Notes under the pieces: model-generated | Database searches by the model: none | What the model was told of the DNA's origin: nothing | What the model saw: the letters and a program-made list of their open reading frames with translations, nothing else | Assembly (NCBI GenBank): GCA_004298505.1 | Contig: SCRO01000056.1 | Span: 177,418-241,417 of the forward strand | Source of the DNA: Rhodanobacter sp. | GTDB lineage: Bacteria > Pseudomonadota > Gammaproteobacteria > Xanthomonadales > Rhodanobacteraceae | Direction of reading: 5' to 3' | DNA length: 64,000 bases | Shown: piece after piece, positions 25,130 through 33,910 of the stretch | How the letters are laid out: every line of letters begins with the position of its first letter | Numbering within the stretch: position 1 is the stretch's first letter | Program-made: the position numbers and the translations under genes

Positions 25130-25550
25130 ATGATTTTACTGGTGCTCCTCGTCTGGGGCGTTATCGCCGGCGTCTGCCTTGTCAAGGACAGGCTTGCGCA
25201 TTGGTTGGCTGGCAGAAAACAAATCGCCGCGCACTCCGCACAAATGGCCGACAAGGTGTTCCTTGGACTCAAGGAGCGGGCCGAGGCGCTCCTGCCGCCC
25301 GGGCTGGGAAGCAAGATCGAGGGGTGGATGCCGGGCGCGCCACACGACTTCACGAAGACCCGTTCTCTTTTGATGGGAGGGGGCTTCATGGACTTGCCAA
25401 ACATGTCCAGACATAATTTTCTTCATATCTGTGAGACCGCAGTCGCGTATCGCCGGGGCGGTCATGGGTGCGGCACATGCCTTCCTCAACAACAACGGTA
25501 TCGTTGCAGTCCTTGCGGTGGAGACGTTGTACCGCGTGAGGGATTATTGA
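25130..25550 (+). pseudogene. Unrecognised remnant in two frames
   Basis: The frame from the ATG at 25130 begins with a membrane helix (MILLVLLVWGVIAGVCLVKD) and a basic helical stretch ending near GWMPG. From about 25431 a different frame reads RIAGAVMGAAHAFLNNNGIV and ends LYRVRDY at 25550, which looks more protein-like than the first frame there. I do not recognise a family. It is either two short gene fragments or one frameshifted gene. Confidence 0.25.
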
Positions 25551-25666
25551 CCGGGCCAGGATGCATGACAGACACCGTCGCCCGACCCAGCCAGTCCAAT
25601 GGATTGGAGCAAGCGGAGCGCAAAGTGAAATTGTCTAACAGAACTGTCGTCCTGTAGGCTTTCCGG

Positions 25667-26056
25667 ATGTATGACTTGTCACCGTCCCTGCTGACTCGCC
25701 TGCGCCGCCACCGCGGTCTGTGGACGTTGGCCGTCGCTGTGATGCTGATCAAGCTGATCGCCGGGACTGTCTGTCTGGCCGATGCACCCGAGAAGCGACT
25801 CGTTTCGGACACCACCATTTCTGCTGTCAGTGCGCCACTGGATACGGTGATCGCTGATCTAGCGACGGACGATCCGAATGCCTGCCTTCTGGGTGAAGGC
25901 AGTGCTTGTCACTGCACCTGTGCTCACTCGGCGACGCTGCCGATGAGCAGCATGGATTCCATCGCAAGGATGGAAGCTCGCTTCGACACCCCGGCCATCC
26001 GATCCGGATTCGCGCCGGCCACGCCTGAGTCGCTATTGCGCCCTCCGCTCGCCTGA
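25667..26056 (+). CDS. CzcI-like periplasmic protein
   Basis: Protein of 129 residues just before czcC. A hydrophobic N-terminal anchor or signal (TLAVAVMLIKLIAGTVCLAD) is followed by a short metal-binding-looking stretch CLLGEGSACHCTCAHSATL with several Cys and His. Small secreted proteins of this type (CzcI and relatives) precede czcCBA in many proteobacteria and are thought to tune zinc/cobalt/cadmium efflux. Intact, with czcC 71 bases downstream. Confidence 0.65.
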   Translation: MYDLSPSLLTRLRRHRGLWTLAVAVMLIKLIAGTVCLADAPEKRLVSDTTISAVSAPLDTVIADLATDDPNACLLGEGSACHCTCAHSATLPMSSMDSIARMEARFDTPAIRSGFAPATPESLLRPPLA

Positions 26057-26127
26057 AAACACTCTGTTTCGCGATGAAACCGCCCAGGCGGTTCGTCGAT
26101 TCGTGATCGTTTTCAGGAGATGGCTTC

Positions 26128-27417
26128 ATGTCTTTTTTTCGTTCGGTGCCGCTCGGTGCCGTGTGTCTGCTGTACGCGGCGATGCTCAGTGCCGCCCCTG
26201 TATCCCCTCCCTCCATACCCGCAGTTTCCCGGCCCACGTCGCTGGCATCGTCCTCTCTGCAGGACGCGGTGCGCCGCATATGGCAGGCCAGTCCCGAGGT
26301 GCAGGCCGCGCGAGCCGATCTTGACGCCGCCCGTGCCCGTGCGCGGGCCTCGGCGCAGCCGCTGTATAACCCCTCGCTGTGGCTCGATGCGGAGAACGCC
26401 GACGTCAATCGGCGCACGGCCGGCATTAGTCTGCCGCTAGATCTGTCAGGCAAACGTCGCGCTCGTACTCGTCGGGGTGAGGCCGATCTGCTCGCTGCCG
26501 AAGCCAGCTACAACGTGCTGCGCCGTGACGTGGCTGCGCGCTGGCTGAAGGCCTGGTCGACGGCTGCGCTCGCAGCCCGGCAGCGCGAAATGGGCCAGCG
26601 GCGGCTCGTGCTGATGCAGCGCTTTGATGAGCTGGCCGCACAGCGGCTCAAGGTCGGTGACATCAGCAGCCCGGAACGCGACCTGGCGGGTCTGGCCCTG
26701 GGTGAAGCACAGCTGCAACAGGCGAGCCTCGCGGGCAATGAGGCGGCAGCCCGTGCCTCGTTGTTGGCCATCAGCGGCGACCAACAAACAATGCTGCCCC
26801 CGCTTCCCAAAAGCCTGTCGCCCGCAGCGGACAGCGTCGCCGCGTTGCCGGTCGACGAGCTGCCCGAACTGCGTCAGGCTCGCGCTCGGCAAGCGAGCGC
26901 TGAGGCCGGTGTGCAAATCGCACGCCGGGCACGCATCCCCGATCCCACGCTTAGCCTGACCGGCGGTCAGGTGCGCAGTGGACCGCGCACCGATCAGGTG
27001 ATCGGCCTGAGCGTGTCCATTCCCTTGCCCGTGCTCAACACCGGACGCGCCGAAGTGGATGCCGCCCTGGCGGAAGCCGACGCGGCAGCGGCCGGCGTGC
27101 GTTCGCGCCAGTTTGTGTTGCGCGCCGGACAGCAAGAAGTACTGGCCCGCTATAGCGCCCTGCGCGGTGCGGTCAAAGCGTTTCGCAGCGGTCGTGCCGC
27201 CGCGTTTGCGGATCGCACCGCGTTGCTGGAAAAGCTCTGGCGAGCCGGCGAAATCAGCACCTCTGACTATCTCGTGCAGCTCAAGCAGAGCCTTGACACC
27301 ACGCTGTCTGGCCAGGAACTGGAAAGCCAGACCTGGCAGGCCTGGTTCGATTATCTCACCGCTGCGGGCCGTCTGACCGACTGGCTCGACGGCCGCACTC
27401 AGGATCTTTCCCGATGA
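26128..27417 (+). CDS. czcC: CzcC, outer-membrane factor of RND metal efflux
   Basis: TolC-family outer-membrane channel of 429 residues with a signal peptide (SVPLGAVCLLYAAMLSAAP). It shows two helical repeats of the OEP type: SSLQDAVRRIWQASPEVQAA, PLYNPSLWLDAENADVN and, in the second repeat, ARRARIPDPTLSLTGGQVRS followed by VIGLSVSIPLPVLNTGRAEV. An AGGAG site precedes the ATG. It forms the exit duct for the tripartite pump with CzcB and CzcA; the ATGA overlap with czcB confirms the operon. Confidence 0.92.
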   Translation: MSFFRSVPLGAVCLLYAAMLSAAPVSPPSIPAVSRPTSLASSSLQDAVRRIWQASPEVQAARADLDAARARARASAQPLYNPSLWLDAENADVNRRTAGISLPLDLSGKRRARTRRGEADLLAAEASYNVLRRDVAARWLKAWSTAALAARQREMGQRRLVLMQRFDELAAQRLKVGDISSPERDLAGLALGEAQLQQASLAGNEAAARASLLAISGDQQTMLPPLPKSLSPAADSVAALPVDELPELRQARARQASAEAGVQIARRARIPDPTLSLTGGQVRSGPRTDQVIGLSVSIPLPVLNTGRAEVDAALAEADAAAAGVRSRQFVLRAGQQEVLARYSALRGAVKAFRSGRAAAFADRTALLEKLWRAGEISTSDYLVQLKQSLDTTLSGQELESQTWQAWFDYLTAAGRLTDWLDGRTQDLSR

Positions 27418-28511
27418 ATGTCTCTCTTTTGAAACGCGGCCTGCTGGGCCTGGCCTTGGCAACCGTGCTGGCCGCACCCGTACTGGCGCAGGAACCCGCT
27501 CCAGCCAACCCGCTCGCCCTCGACGCCAAGGCTATCAAGGACGCCGGCATCGTTCTTGACAAGGCTGAGCTGCGAGCACTTACCGATGAATTGAAGGCGC
27601 CCGGCGAAGTGAAGGCCGATGCCTACTCCACCGTGTTGGTATCGCCGCGCGTGGAATCGCAGGTGCTCGCCCGCAAGGTCAAGCTCGGTGACGTGGTGAA
27701 AGCCGGCGAACCGCTGGTGGTGCTGTCCAGCGTGCAGGTTGCCGAAACGCAAGGCACGTTGGTCGTGGCCGAGCAGGACTGGCGCCGCATCGCCGCACTC
27801 GGCCCGCAGGCGGTATCGGCGCGCCGCTACAACGAAGCCAGGGTCGCCCGCGATCAGGCGCGCGCCAAGCTGCGTGCGTTCGGTTTGTCCAAAGGCCAGA
27901 TCAGCAGCCTCCTGCGCAAGGGATCGGCCGGCGCCGATGGCAGTTTCGAGCTGCTCGCACCGGCCGATGGCCGCGTCACCACCGACGATTTTCTGGTCGG
28001 CGAGCGCGTGGGCCCCGGTCGCACGCTATTTACCCTGGTCAAGGAAGATTCGGTGTGGGTCGTGGCGCAGACGACACCGGCCGATGCCGAACAAGCCAAA
28101 CCGGGCGCCGCCGTCCGCATTCTGGTTCATGGCATGGAGATCCCCGGTACCGTCGTGCAACGTTCACATCAGACGAATGAGCGCACACGAACCGTGCCAG
28201 TGCGCATCGAGGTCGACAACCGCGAGGACCTGCTGCATCCCGGTGAACTGGTGGAAGCCAGGATCGCCGTAGCCGGCGCGGCGCGGAAGCTGGCGGTGCC
28301 CGCCGAAGCGATCGTGTTGCTGCAAAACCAGCCCACCGTATTTCTCGCCAAGAGCAAGGGCCTGTTTGAACCGGCGCCGGTCATGGTCGGTGACACGCGT
28401 GATGGCTGGACGGTGATCACCAAGGGCCTCAAGGCGGGCGACAGCTACGTGCGCAAAGGCGCCTTCGCGCTCAAGGCGCGTCTGTTGCGCTCACAGCTGG
28501 GAGAAGAATGA
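27414..28511 (+). CDS. czcB: CzcB, periplasmic adaptor of RND metal efflux
   Basis: Membrane-fusion protein of 365 residues with an N-terminal signal (GLLGLALATVLAAPVLAQEP). Domains: barrel-sandwich start APGEVKADAYSTVLVSPRVE near residue 62, short helical hairpin (residues 110-150), SFELLAPADGRVTTDDFLVG and a beta-barrel near 210 (AVRILVHGMEIPGTVVQRS). No extra HMBD or His-rich domain is visible. It links CzcA to CzcC. Overlaps both neighbours by ATGA. Confidence 0.93.
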   Translation: MNVSLLKRGLLGLALATVLAAPVLAQEPAPANPLALDAKAIKDAGIVLDKAELRALTDELKAPGEVKADAYSTVLVSPRVESQVLARKVKLGDVVKAGEPLVVLSSVQVAETQGTLVVAEQDWRRIAALGPQAVSARRYNEARVARDQARAKLRAFGLSKGQISSLLRKGSAGADGSFELLAPADGRVTTDDFLVGERVGPGRTLFTLVKEDSVWVVAQTTPADAEQAKPGAAVRILVHGMEIPGTVVQRSHQTNERTRTVPVRIEVDNREDLLHPGELVEARIAVAGAARKLAVPAEAIVLLQNQPTVFLAKSKGLFEPAPVMVGDTRDGWTVITKGLKAGDSYVRKGAFALKARLLRSQLGEE

Positions 28512-30159
28512 TGCTTGAACGTCTGGTTGAACTCTCGCTGCGCTTCAAGGTGCTGGTACTGATCATCTTCGTGGTGATCGGCTTTCTGGGCGTCCAGGCC
28601 GTGCGCCAGCTCCCGATCGATGCCTTCCCGGATGTCACGCCGGTGCAGGTCAACGTGTACACCGAAGCCTCCGGTCTGGCTGCCGAGGACGTGGAGCAAC
28701 TGCTGACCACGCCGGTGGAGTCGGCGCTGGCAGGGCTGCCCAACGTGCAGCAGATCCGCTCGGTGAGCCTGTTCGGCTTGTCGTTTGTGTCGGTGTATTT
28801 CGACGACAGCATGGACATCTACTTCGCCCGTCAGCTGGTCAATGAACGGCTGCAGCAAGTGGGCGATCGTCTGCCGGCCGGTTACGGCAAGCCCGAGATG
28901 GGACCGAACACCTCAGGCCTGGGCCAGGTGTTCTGGTACACCGTCGAACGCGCCGACGACAAGCTCAAAGGTGTCACGGCCGGCACGGCTCCGAACGATA
29001 TGGACCTGCGCACGCTGCAGGGCTGGACCATCCGCCTGATCCTGCGCACCGCCCCCGGTGTCGACGACGTCACCTCGTGGGGTGGGCAGGAGAAGCAGTT
29101 CCAGGTGCGGATCGACCCGATGAAGCTGATTGCCCACAAGCTCGGCTTCAAGCAGGTGATCGAGGCGCTGCAGGCGAACAACGCCCAGGTTGGCGGCAAC
29201 TTTGTCGATGTGGGGCGTGAGCAGTACCTGGTGCGCGGACTGGGACTGATCCAGAACGCGAAGGATCTGGGCAATATCGTGCTCAAGACCGAAGACGGCA
29301 CGCCTGTGTATGTGCGTGACGTCGCCACCGTTACTGAAGCGGGTGCGCCACGCACCGGTGCCGTCACACGCGATGGCAAGGAAGTGGTGATGGGTCAGGC
29401 GCTTGCCCGCATCGGCGAAAATGCCAAGAGCGTGGTTGACGCAGTCAAGGCCAAGCTCGATAAGGTCAAACAGGCGTTGCCGCCCGGCGTAGTGGTGAAG
29501 CCGGTGTACGAGCGCACCGAGCTGGTCAACGCGGCCGTGGGCACCGCGGTGCGTGCGCTGGTCGAAGGCTCGATCCTGGTGGCGATTGTGTTGTTCCTGT
29601 TTCTGGGCGAGTTCCGTAGCGCGCTGGTGGTGGTCGTGGCGCTGCCGCTGGCGATGCTGATCGCCTTCATCTGCATGAACCAGTTCGGTCTTTCGGCCAA
29701 TTTGATGTCGCTGGCGGGCTTGGCGATCGGTATCGGCATGATGGTCGATGGTGCGGTAGTGATGGTGGAGAACGCCTATCGCATCATGGCCGAACGCAAG
29801 GCGCACGGTGGTCCGGTGGATCGCACCTCCGCCGTGCTGGCCGCCGCTCGCACGGCATCGTGCTGGTGAGCTTCTTGAACGAGCAACGTGAGAAGGGTCT
29901 GGCAGTGCGGGAAGCGGTAATCCGAGGAACCGCGCTGCGCATGCGCCCGGTGATGATGACCGCCAGCGTGGCGATCCTGGGCCTGGTGCCGATGTTGCTC
30001 TCCAGCGGTGTCGGTGCGGAAACCCAGCGCCCGCTCGCCACTGTGGTGGTGGGTGGGCTGATCACCTCGACCCTGCTGACGCTGGTACTGCTGCCAGTGT
30101 TGTACGACTGGATCGAAGAACGCGCCGCACGGCGCCTTGTCAGGGAGAACACTCCATGA
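28508..30159 (+). pseudogene. czcA: CzcA RND pump with large internal deletion and frameshift
   Basis: Normal CzcA has roughly 1,040 residues. Here the first 445 or so are present: LSLRFKVLVLIIFVVIGFLG, the porter region, and the second-helix DGAVVMVENAYRI. They jump near 29850 to the last ~100 residues in another frame (GIVLVSFLNEQREKGLAVRE to the end). About 470-500 residues are missing: the distal half of the first membrane domain, the second periplasmic domain and most of the second membrane domain. The pump cannot work as read. Flanking czcB and the PII-like gene are intact, so check for misassembly. Confidence 0.85.
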
Positions 30160-30479
30160 AAGAAGTGAAAGCATTCCTCCATCGCGGCCGCATCGTCGAC
30201 GTCATCCACGCCTTGGAGGATGCCGGATTTCGGTATCTGTCGGTGAACGACGTCAAAGGCCTGCTGACCGCGCTCAGCGCCCAGGAACAGATCTATTCGA
30301 TGGAACTGGGCGAGCGGATGACTCGGCAGGTCAAGCTCGAAGTGTTCTGCGAGGACGATCAGGCCGAACAAGCGGTACGGCTTATCCGGTTGCACGGACG
30401 CACGGGTCAAACCGTGGCCGGCTGGGTCTACCAGAGCATCGTGGATCGGGCGTGGCCGGTCGACGGTACCGTGGATTGA
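30156..30479 (+). CDS. PII-like (DUF3240) protein of metal efflux operon
   Basis: Protein of 107 residues with a ferredoxin-like PII/CutA fold: MKEVKAFLHRGRIVDVIHAL, then VKLEVFCEDDQAEQAVRLI, and the C-terminal RTGQTVAGWVYQSIVDRAW. The T-loop tyrosine and GlnK ATP motifs of true nitrogen PII are not evident. Such PII-like proteins are repeatedly found as the last gene of czc/cus operons and may sense metal or nucleotides. It overlaps the czcA stop (ATGA). Confidence 0.82.
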   Translation: MKEVKAFLHRGRIVDVIHALEDAGFRYLSVNDVKGLLTALSAQEQIYSMELGERMTRQVKLEVFCEDDQAEQAVRLIRLHGRTGQTVAGWVYQSIVDRAWPVDGTVD

Positions 30480-30483
30480 AGGT

Positions 30484-30508
30484 GATGGGCGGGTTACTCC
30501 CGCCCATC
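30484..30508 (+). terminator. Strong hairpin after the czc operon
   Basis: GATGGGCGGG (30484-30493), loop TTACT, CCCGCCCATC (30499-30508): a perfect 10-bp stem five bases after the PII-like stop codon. It is followed by CTTTCC rather than a true T-run, so it may be an mRNA-stabilising stem or a weak terminator. Confidence 0.55.
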
Positions 30509-30573
30509 CTTTCCGCTGTCATTACATAACGCCGTGGTGGTCGCGTAAGGTGGCCGCCGCACAGGAGACCTCC

Positions 30574-31536
30574 ATGGATACCGCAGAGCCACACAGGCAC
30601 AATCACGATCATCACCACGACCATAGCCATGGTGTGGCGCCCGATGCGGACAAGAAATATCTAACCATCGCATTGCTGTTGCTGCTCGGTTTCATGGCCG
30701 TCGAGGTGGTGGTCGGCATCATGGCCAAATCACTTGCATTGATTTCCGATGCCGGCCACATGCTCACCGATGTGGGCTCCATCGGGCTCGCCTTGGTGGC
30801 GATGCGCCTGGCCAAACGTCCGGCCAGTGGCAGTTATACGTTCGGGTTGAAACGCGTGGAAATCCTGAGCGCGCAGGCGAACGGCGTGACGCTGTTACTG
30901 CTGTCAGCCTGGTTCATCGTCGAGGCGATTCGCCGCTTGATCGATCCGCCGGTGGTGGAAGGCTTGCTGGTCATGGTGATTGCGATGATCGGCATCGGCG
31001 TCAACCTGCTGGCCGTATGGGCGATGAGCAAGGCTAACCGGCAGAGCCTCAATGTGGAAGGCAGCTTCCAGCACATTCTTACCGATCTCTACGCGTTCAT
31101 TGTCACCGCGATCGCCGGTGGCATCATCTGGTGGACGGGGTGGAATCGCGTAGACTCCATCGCTGCCTTGGTTGTCGCTGGACTGATGCTGAAGGCGGGC
31201 ATCGGTTTGGTTCGTGAATCGGGCCGAATCTTTCTGCAGGCAGCACCTCGGGGTATGCATCCGGAGCAGATTGCGGAGGCGATTCGCGCCGTGCCAGCAG
31301 TCACCCGGCTGGACGATTTGCACGTGTGGGAAGTGACCTCGGGCATGCCAGCACTGTCGGGCCACATCTATGTGAACCATGACATCGACTGCCACGATGT
31401 ACGCCGAGAAATCGAAGCCATGCTGCACGATCGCTTTGCCATCGCCCACACCACGTTGCAAACCGATCATGCGACCGCGGACGAATCAGCCCACGCGGCG
31501 GGCTGCACTTTTGCTTCACCCGGTGCAGCGCACTAA
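30574..31536 (+). CDS. czcD: CzcD cation diffusion facilitator
   Basis: Zinc/cobalt/cadmium:proton antiporter of 320 residues. His-rich cytosolic N-terminus (HRHNHDHHHDHSHG) and six helices. Metal sites: ALISDAGHMLTDVGSI in helix 2 (His-Asp pair) and NVEGSFQHILTDLYAFIVTA in helix 5. The cytosolic C-terminal domain has VPAVTRLDDLHVWEVTSG. ATG at 30574 follows CAGGAG. It follows the czc operon and probably lowers cytosolic metal. Confidence 0.93.
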   Translation: MDTAEPHRHNHDHHHDHSHGVAPDADKKYLTIALLLLLGFMAVEVVVGIMAKSLALISDAGHMLTDVGSIGLALVAMRLAKRPASGSYTFGLKRVEILSAQANGVTLLLLSAWFIVEAIRRLIDPPVVEGLLVMVIAMIGIGVNLLAVWAMSKANRQSLNVEGSFQHILTDLYAFIVTAIAGGIIWWTGWNRVDSIAALVVAGLMLKAGIGLVRESGRIFLQAAPRGMHPEQIAEAIRAVPAVTRLDDLHVWEVTSGMPALSGHIYVNHDIDCHDVRREIEAMLHDRFAIAHTTLQTDHATADESAHAAGCTFASPGAAH

Positions 31537-31569
31537 ACCTTCGCTTCGCACAAGGGCGAAGCCTTGTGC

Positions 31570-32148
31570 CTATGATGATGAGGGCACAATGGTGGAAGTC
31601 ACGGAGTGGCGACGCCATAGCCAGCCACCAAGCATGGCCAGCCCACCCATCGCGAAGGCTCCCAGCATATCGCCGGGATAATGCACGCCCAGGTAGATGC
31701 GCGCCCATGCCATGGGCAGGCCTAGCAGTGCGATCACAATGCCCCAGGCTCGGGTGCGTCGATCCAGCAAAAGCATGCCGGCCACGACCCACTGCACAGT
31801 CAAATGATCGCTGGGGAAGCTGCCGGTAGCAGCATGGGGCATCCACGCCTGACCGGCTCCGGCTACAAACGGGCGTGCTCTTTCCCAGACAAGAGCGATG
31901 AGCGTATTTAGGATCAGCGCGACGGCGGCCGCCACCACCGCTTCGAAAGCCACCAAGCGCATTGACAGGCGAGGCAGCGCCACCATCACTCCAAGCATGG
32001 CCACCGTCAGCACCAATGGCCCATCGGCAAAACCGCGCGCCAGGTGGAGCATGAAGGGGGACGGTTGTACGGTCGGATGGATGGCCTGGAACAGGCGAAG
32101 ATCCCAGTCGTACACCGTCGTGCCCATCTCCAGGATCAGAGGTGTCAT
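31570..32148 (-). CDS. PAP2-family undecaprenyl-diphosphatase-like protein
   Basis: Membrane phosphatase of 192 residues, BcrC-like. Motifs: RARPF (about 91-95), TGSFPSDHLTVQWVVAG with the catalytic-relay His, and ARIYLGVHYPGDMLGAFAMG. The histidines of C2 and C3 are kept, and six helices fit the family. Probably recycles undecaprenyl pyrophosphate; this family recurs beside metal resistance genes (a broken relative lies at 21.4-22.0 kb). The start overlaps the stop of the next minus-strand gene (ATGA). Confidence 0.88.
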   Translation of the reverse strand: MTPLILEMGTTVYDWDLRLFQAIHPTVQPSPFMLHLARGFADGPLVLTVAMLGVMVALPRLSMRLVAFEAVVAAAVALILNTLIALVWERARPFVAGAGQAWMPHAATGSFPSDHLTVQWVVAGMLLLDRRTRAWGIVIALLGLPMAWARIYLGVHYPGDMLGAFAMGGLAMLGGWLWRRHSVTSTIVPSSS

Positions 32149-32768
32149 GGTTTGGTGATCGGCTCGGCGGCGGCCACGCGTGCCTCGCGCGCTTCACGCA
32201 AGATGCCAATCGCTTCCTTGATCACGTAGAGCGCAATCGCAGTGCCCATGACCAAATCGGGCACGGCACTGTGCAGAAGAATCACCAGCACACCGGACAC
32301 GATCACCGCCAAATTCGCGATGACATCGACACGGGTGAATAGCCACGTCGCTCGCAAATGTACTTCGCCATGCCGGAAGCGTTCCAGTAGTCGCAGCACG
32401 GTGGCGTTGACGACAAGAGCGACAAAAGCGATGCCCATCATCCATAGGCCCTCGGGATGGCTTCCCATCACAACGCGCCACGCCACACCGAGCAAGACGC
32501 CCAACCCCAGGATCAACAGCACTGCGCCGCTCAGTTGTGCCGCCGAAGCCTTGAAGCTCGCACTGCGCGCCCACGCCATCAGGGCGATGCCGTAGGCACT
32601 CGCATCGGCCAGCATATCCAGCGAATCGGCGATCAATCCCATCGACTGGGCGATCAGACCGGCAACGATGCCGACCACAAACATCGTGATATTGAGTCCC
32701 AAGGCCAGACGCAGGATTCGGCGTTCCGATTCATTGGTCGCTTGCGCGTGACAACCACATTCACTCAT
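32145..32768 (-). CDS. Short CDF-type cation transporter
   Basis: Protein of 207 residues with six helices but no C-terminal cytosolic domain, so about two-thirds of a normal CDF. Helix 2 has GLIADSLDMLADASAYGIAL with two metal-site aspartates. Helix 5 reads FTRVDVIANLAVI, where the usual His of HxxxD is not seen. The N-terminus starts MSECGCHA. Such short cation transporters are common next to czcD. It is first in a two-gene unit with the PAP2 protein. Confidence 0.82.
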   Translation of the reverse strand: MSECGCHAQATNESERRILRLALGLNITMFVVGIVAGLIAQSMGLIADSLDMLADASAYGIALMAWARSASFKASAAQLSGAVLLILGLGVLLGVAWRVVMGSHPEGLWMMGIAFVALVVNATVLRLLERFRHGEVHLRATWLFTRVDVIANLAVIVSGVLVILLHSAVPDLVMGTAIALYVIKEAIGILREAREARVAAAEPITKP

Positions 32769-33108
32769 GCCACATAGCCTTCAGTCTGTATCGGGGAGAA
32801 CTTTCTTAGCGTAGTGTTTCACTCTGATCAGCAAGTCATGGTCGCGCTGCGGCACATGGCTACCGAATTGAATGCCGGTGCGTTGCTCATCATAGTTCCG
32901 CACCGTACCCGCATGCACGTACGACCCCTGCCACCAAGGAGTGGATACGCCATGTTGATCGGTTACGCGCGTCTCGACCAATGCCCGACCGGATCACACC
33001 GATGGTGTGGACATGCCGTGATCGCTACCGGCACGGCGATCAGTACCTGACTCTGTCGATCTGGTTGCATGGGGCCAGACGCTGCCCTCGATCAGTCCCC
33101 CCAGAAGC
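32769..33108. other. Gene-poor gap with recombinase remnant
   Basis: About 340 bases between convergent metal genes. Apart from the short resolvase-like start at 32952-33050, I see no convincing gene, and no paired transposon ends. The right boundary is the end of the truncated NHL copy. Confidence 0.4.
32952..33050 (+). pseudogene. Serine recombinase (resolvase) N-terminal scrap
   Basis: AAGGAG followed by ATG and the residues MLIGYARLDQ, which match the start of Tn3-type resolvases (MLIGYARVSTDDQ) including strand 1 but missing the catalytic Ser. Everything after residue 10 is unrelated. A small scar of a transposon, weakly supported. Confidence 0.4.
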
Positions 33109-33816
33109 TTAATGATGGACAGGCAGATCCTGCTGCCACCGCTCCACGCGCTGATCCGCCAGGTCGGCGACATAGAAATGGCCGTCCGACGCAGAGACCG
33201 CCACGTCCCTCGGATAGTTGAAACTGCTGCCGGCCACATAGCCCTTGTGCCCGGTGGCACCGATCTGGCGGATGAAGCGCCCTTGCGGCGACAGCATCTG
33301 CACGCGCTGGTTGTAGAAATCGACGACGATGATGGTGCCGTCGGGTTCGGCGCTGGCGCCGCCGGGCGCGTGAAACTGCCCGGGACCCATTCCTTGCTTG
33401 CCGCCGAACGTGCCTGTCAGGCGTCCGTCGAGTGTGCACACTTGCACTGCATCGTTCCAGTAGTCGCCGACATAAAGCTTGTCGCCGGCAATGTTCAGAT
33501 TCATGGGTCGTGCCTGCGGCAGCAGACCCTGCGGGCCGACCGCGATGGCGCTCAGGAAGTATCCCTGCAAGTCAAAGATCTGGATCCGGTGGTTCAGCGA
33601 ATCGGCCACGTAGACGCGATCATCGGCTACAGCGATGTCGTTGGGGCCATCAAATTGGCCCGCTGCCGAGCCGGGGTCGCCCCAGCTGGCAACCCGTTGG
33701 TACGGCGGCTGCTTCGCAGCGGGCACAAAGCCGAACCCGATGACCAGCGCGGCGGCGGCGAGCACTCCGGCCACGCCGGCGCCGAGGATCGCGACCCACC
33801 TGACGATGCGACGCAT
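33109..33816 (-). pseudogene. NHL-repeat propeller, second copy with 104-codon deletion
   Basis: Duplicate of the intact NHL gene at 36943-37956. From about 33160 to 33816 it aligns to that gene without gaps at an offset of 4,140 bases. The last part is missing: 312 bases (104 codons, in frame) are gone between GHFYVAD and LADQRVE, at the short shared sequence TCGG..ACATAG, and the tail differs. The 235-residue product keeps the membrane anchor and about four repeats and could still be made, but the propeller is incomplete. Confidence 0.8.
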
Positions 33817-33907
33817 CTCAGCGCTCTCCAGTCGGTTGGGACACGATGTCCTTCAGCGTGCAGCCGGCCTGCTGCGCGGTCTTGTTGATTTGGGCCTGAT
33901 CGAAACG
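33109..33907. repeat. Segmental duplication, left copy (NHL + HMA tail)
   Basis: The stretch 33160-33907 matches 37300-38047 with no insertion or deletion and only scattered base changes, covering most of the NHL gene and the last ~30 codons of the HMA protein gene. Homology ends exactly at CGAAACG, next to the YbhN-like gene. Confidence 0.85.
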
Positions 33908-33910
33908 GAT
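33818..33910 (-). pseudogene. HMA (MerP-like) protein, C-terminal scrap
   Basis: About 30 codons (RFDQAQINKTAQQAG, then TLKDIVSQPTGE and stop) matching the end of the intact secreted HMA protein at 37958-38341. The CPFC metal site is lost. Part of the left duplication copy. Confidence 0.8.

Noticed and set aside
33095..33112. GGGGGG-containing stretch as a Tn3-type terminal repeat near the resolvase scrap
   Set aside because: No match to a known 38-bp end and no partner repeat found.
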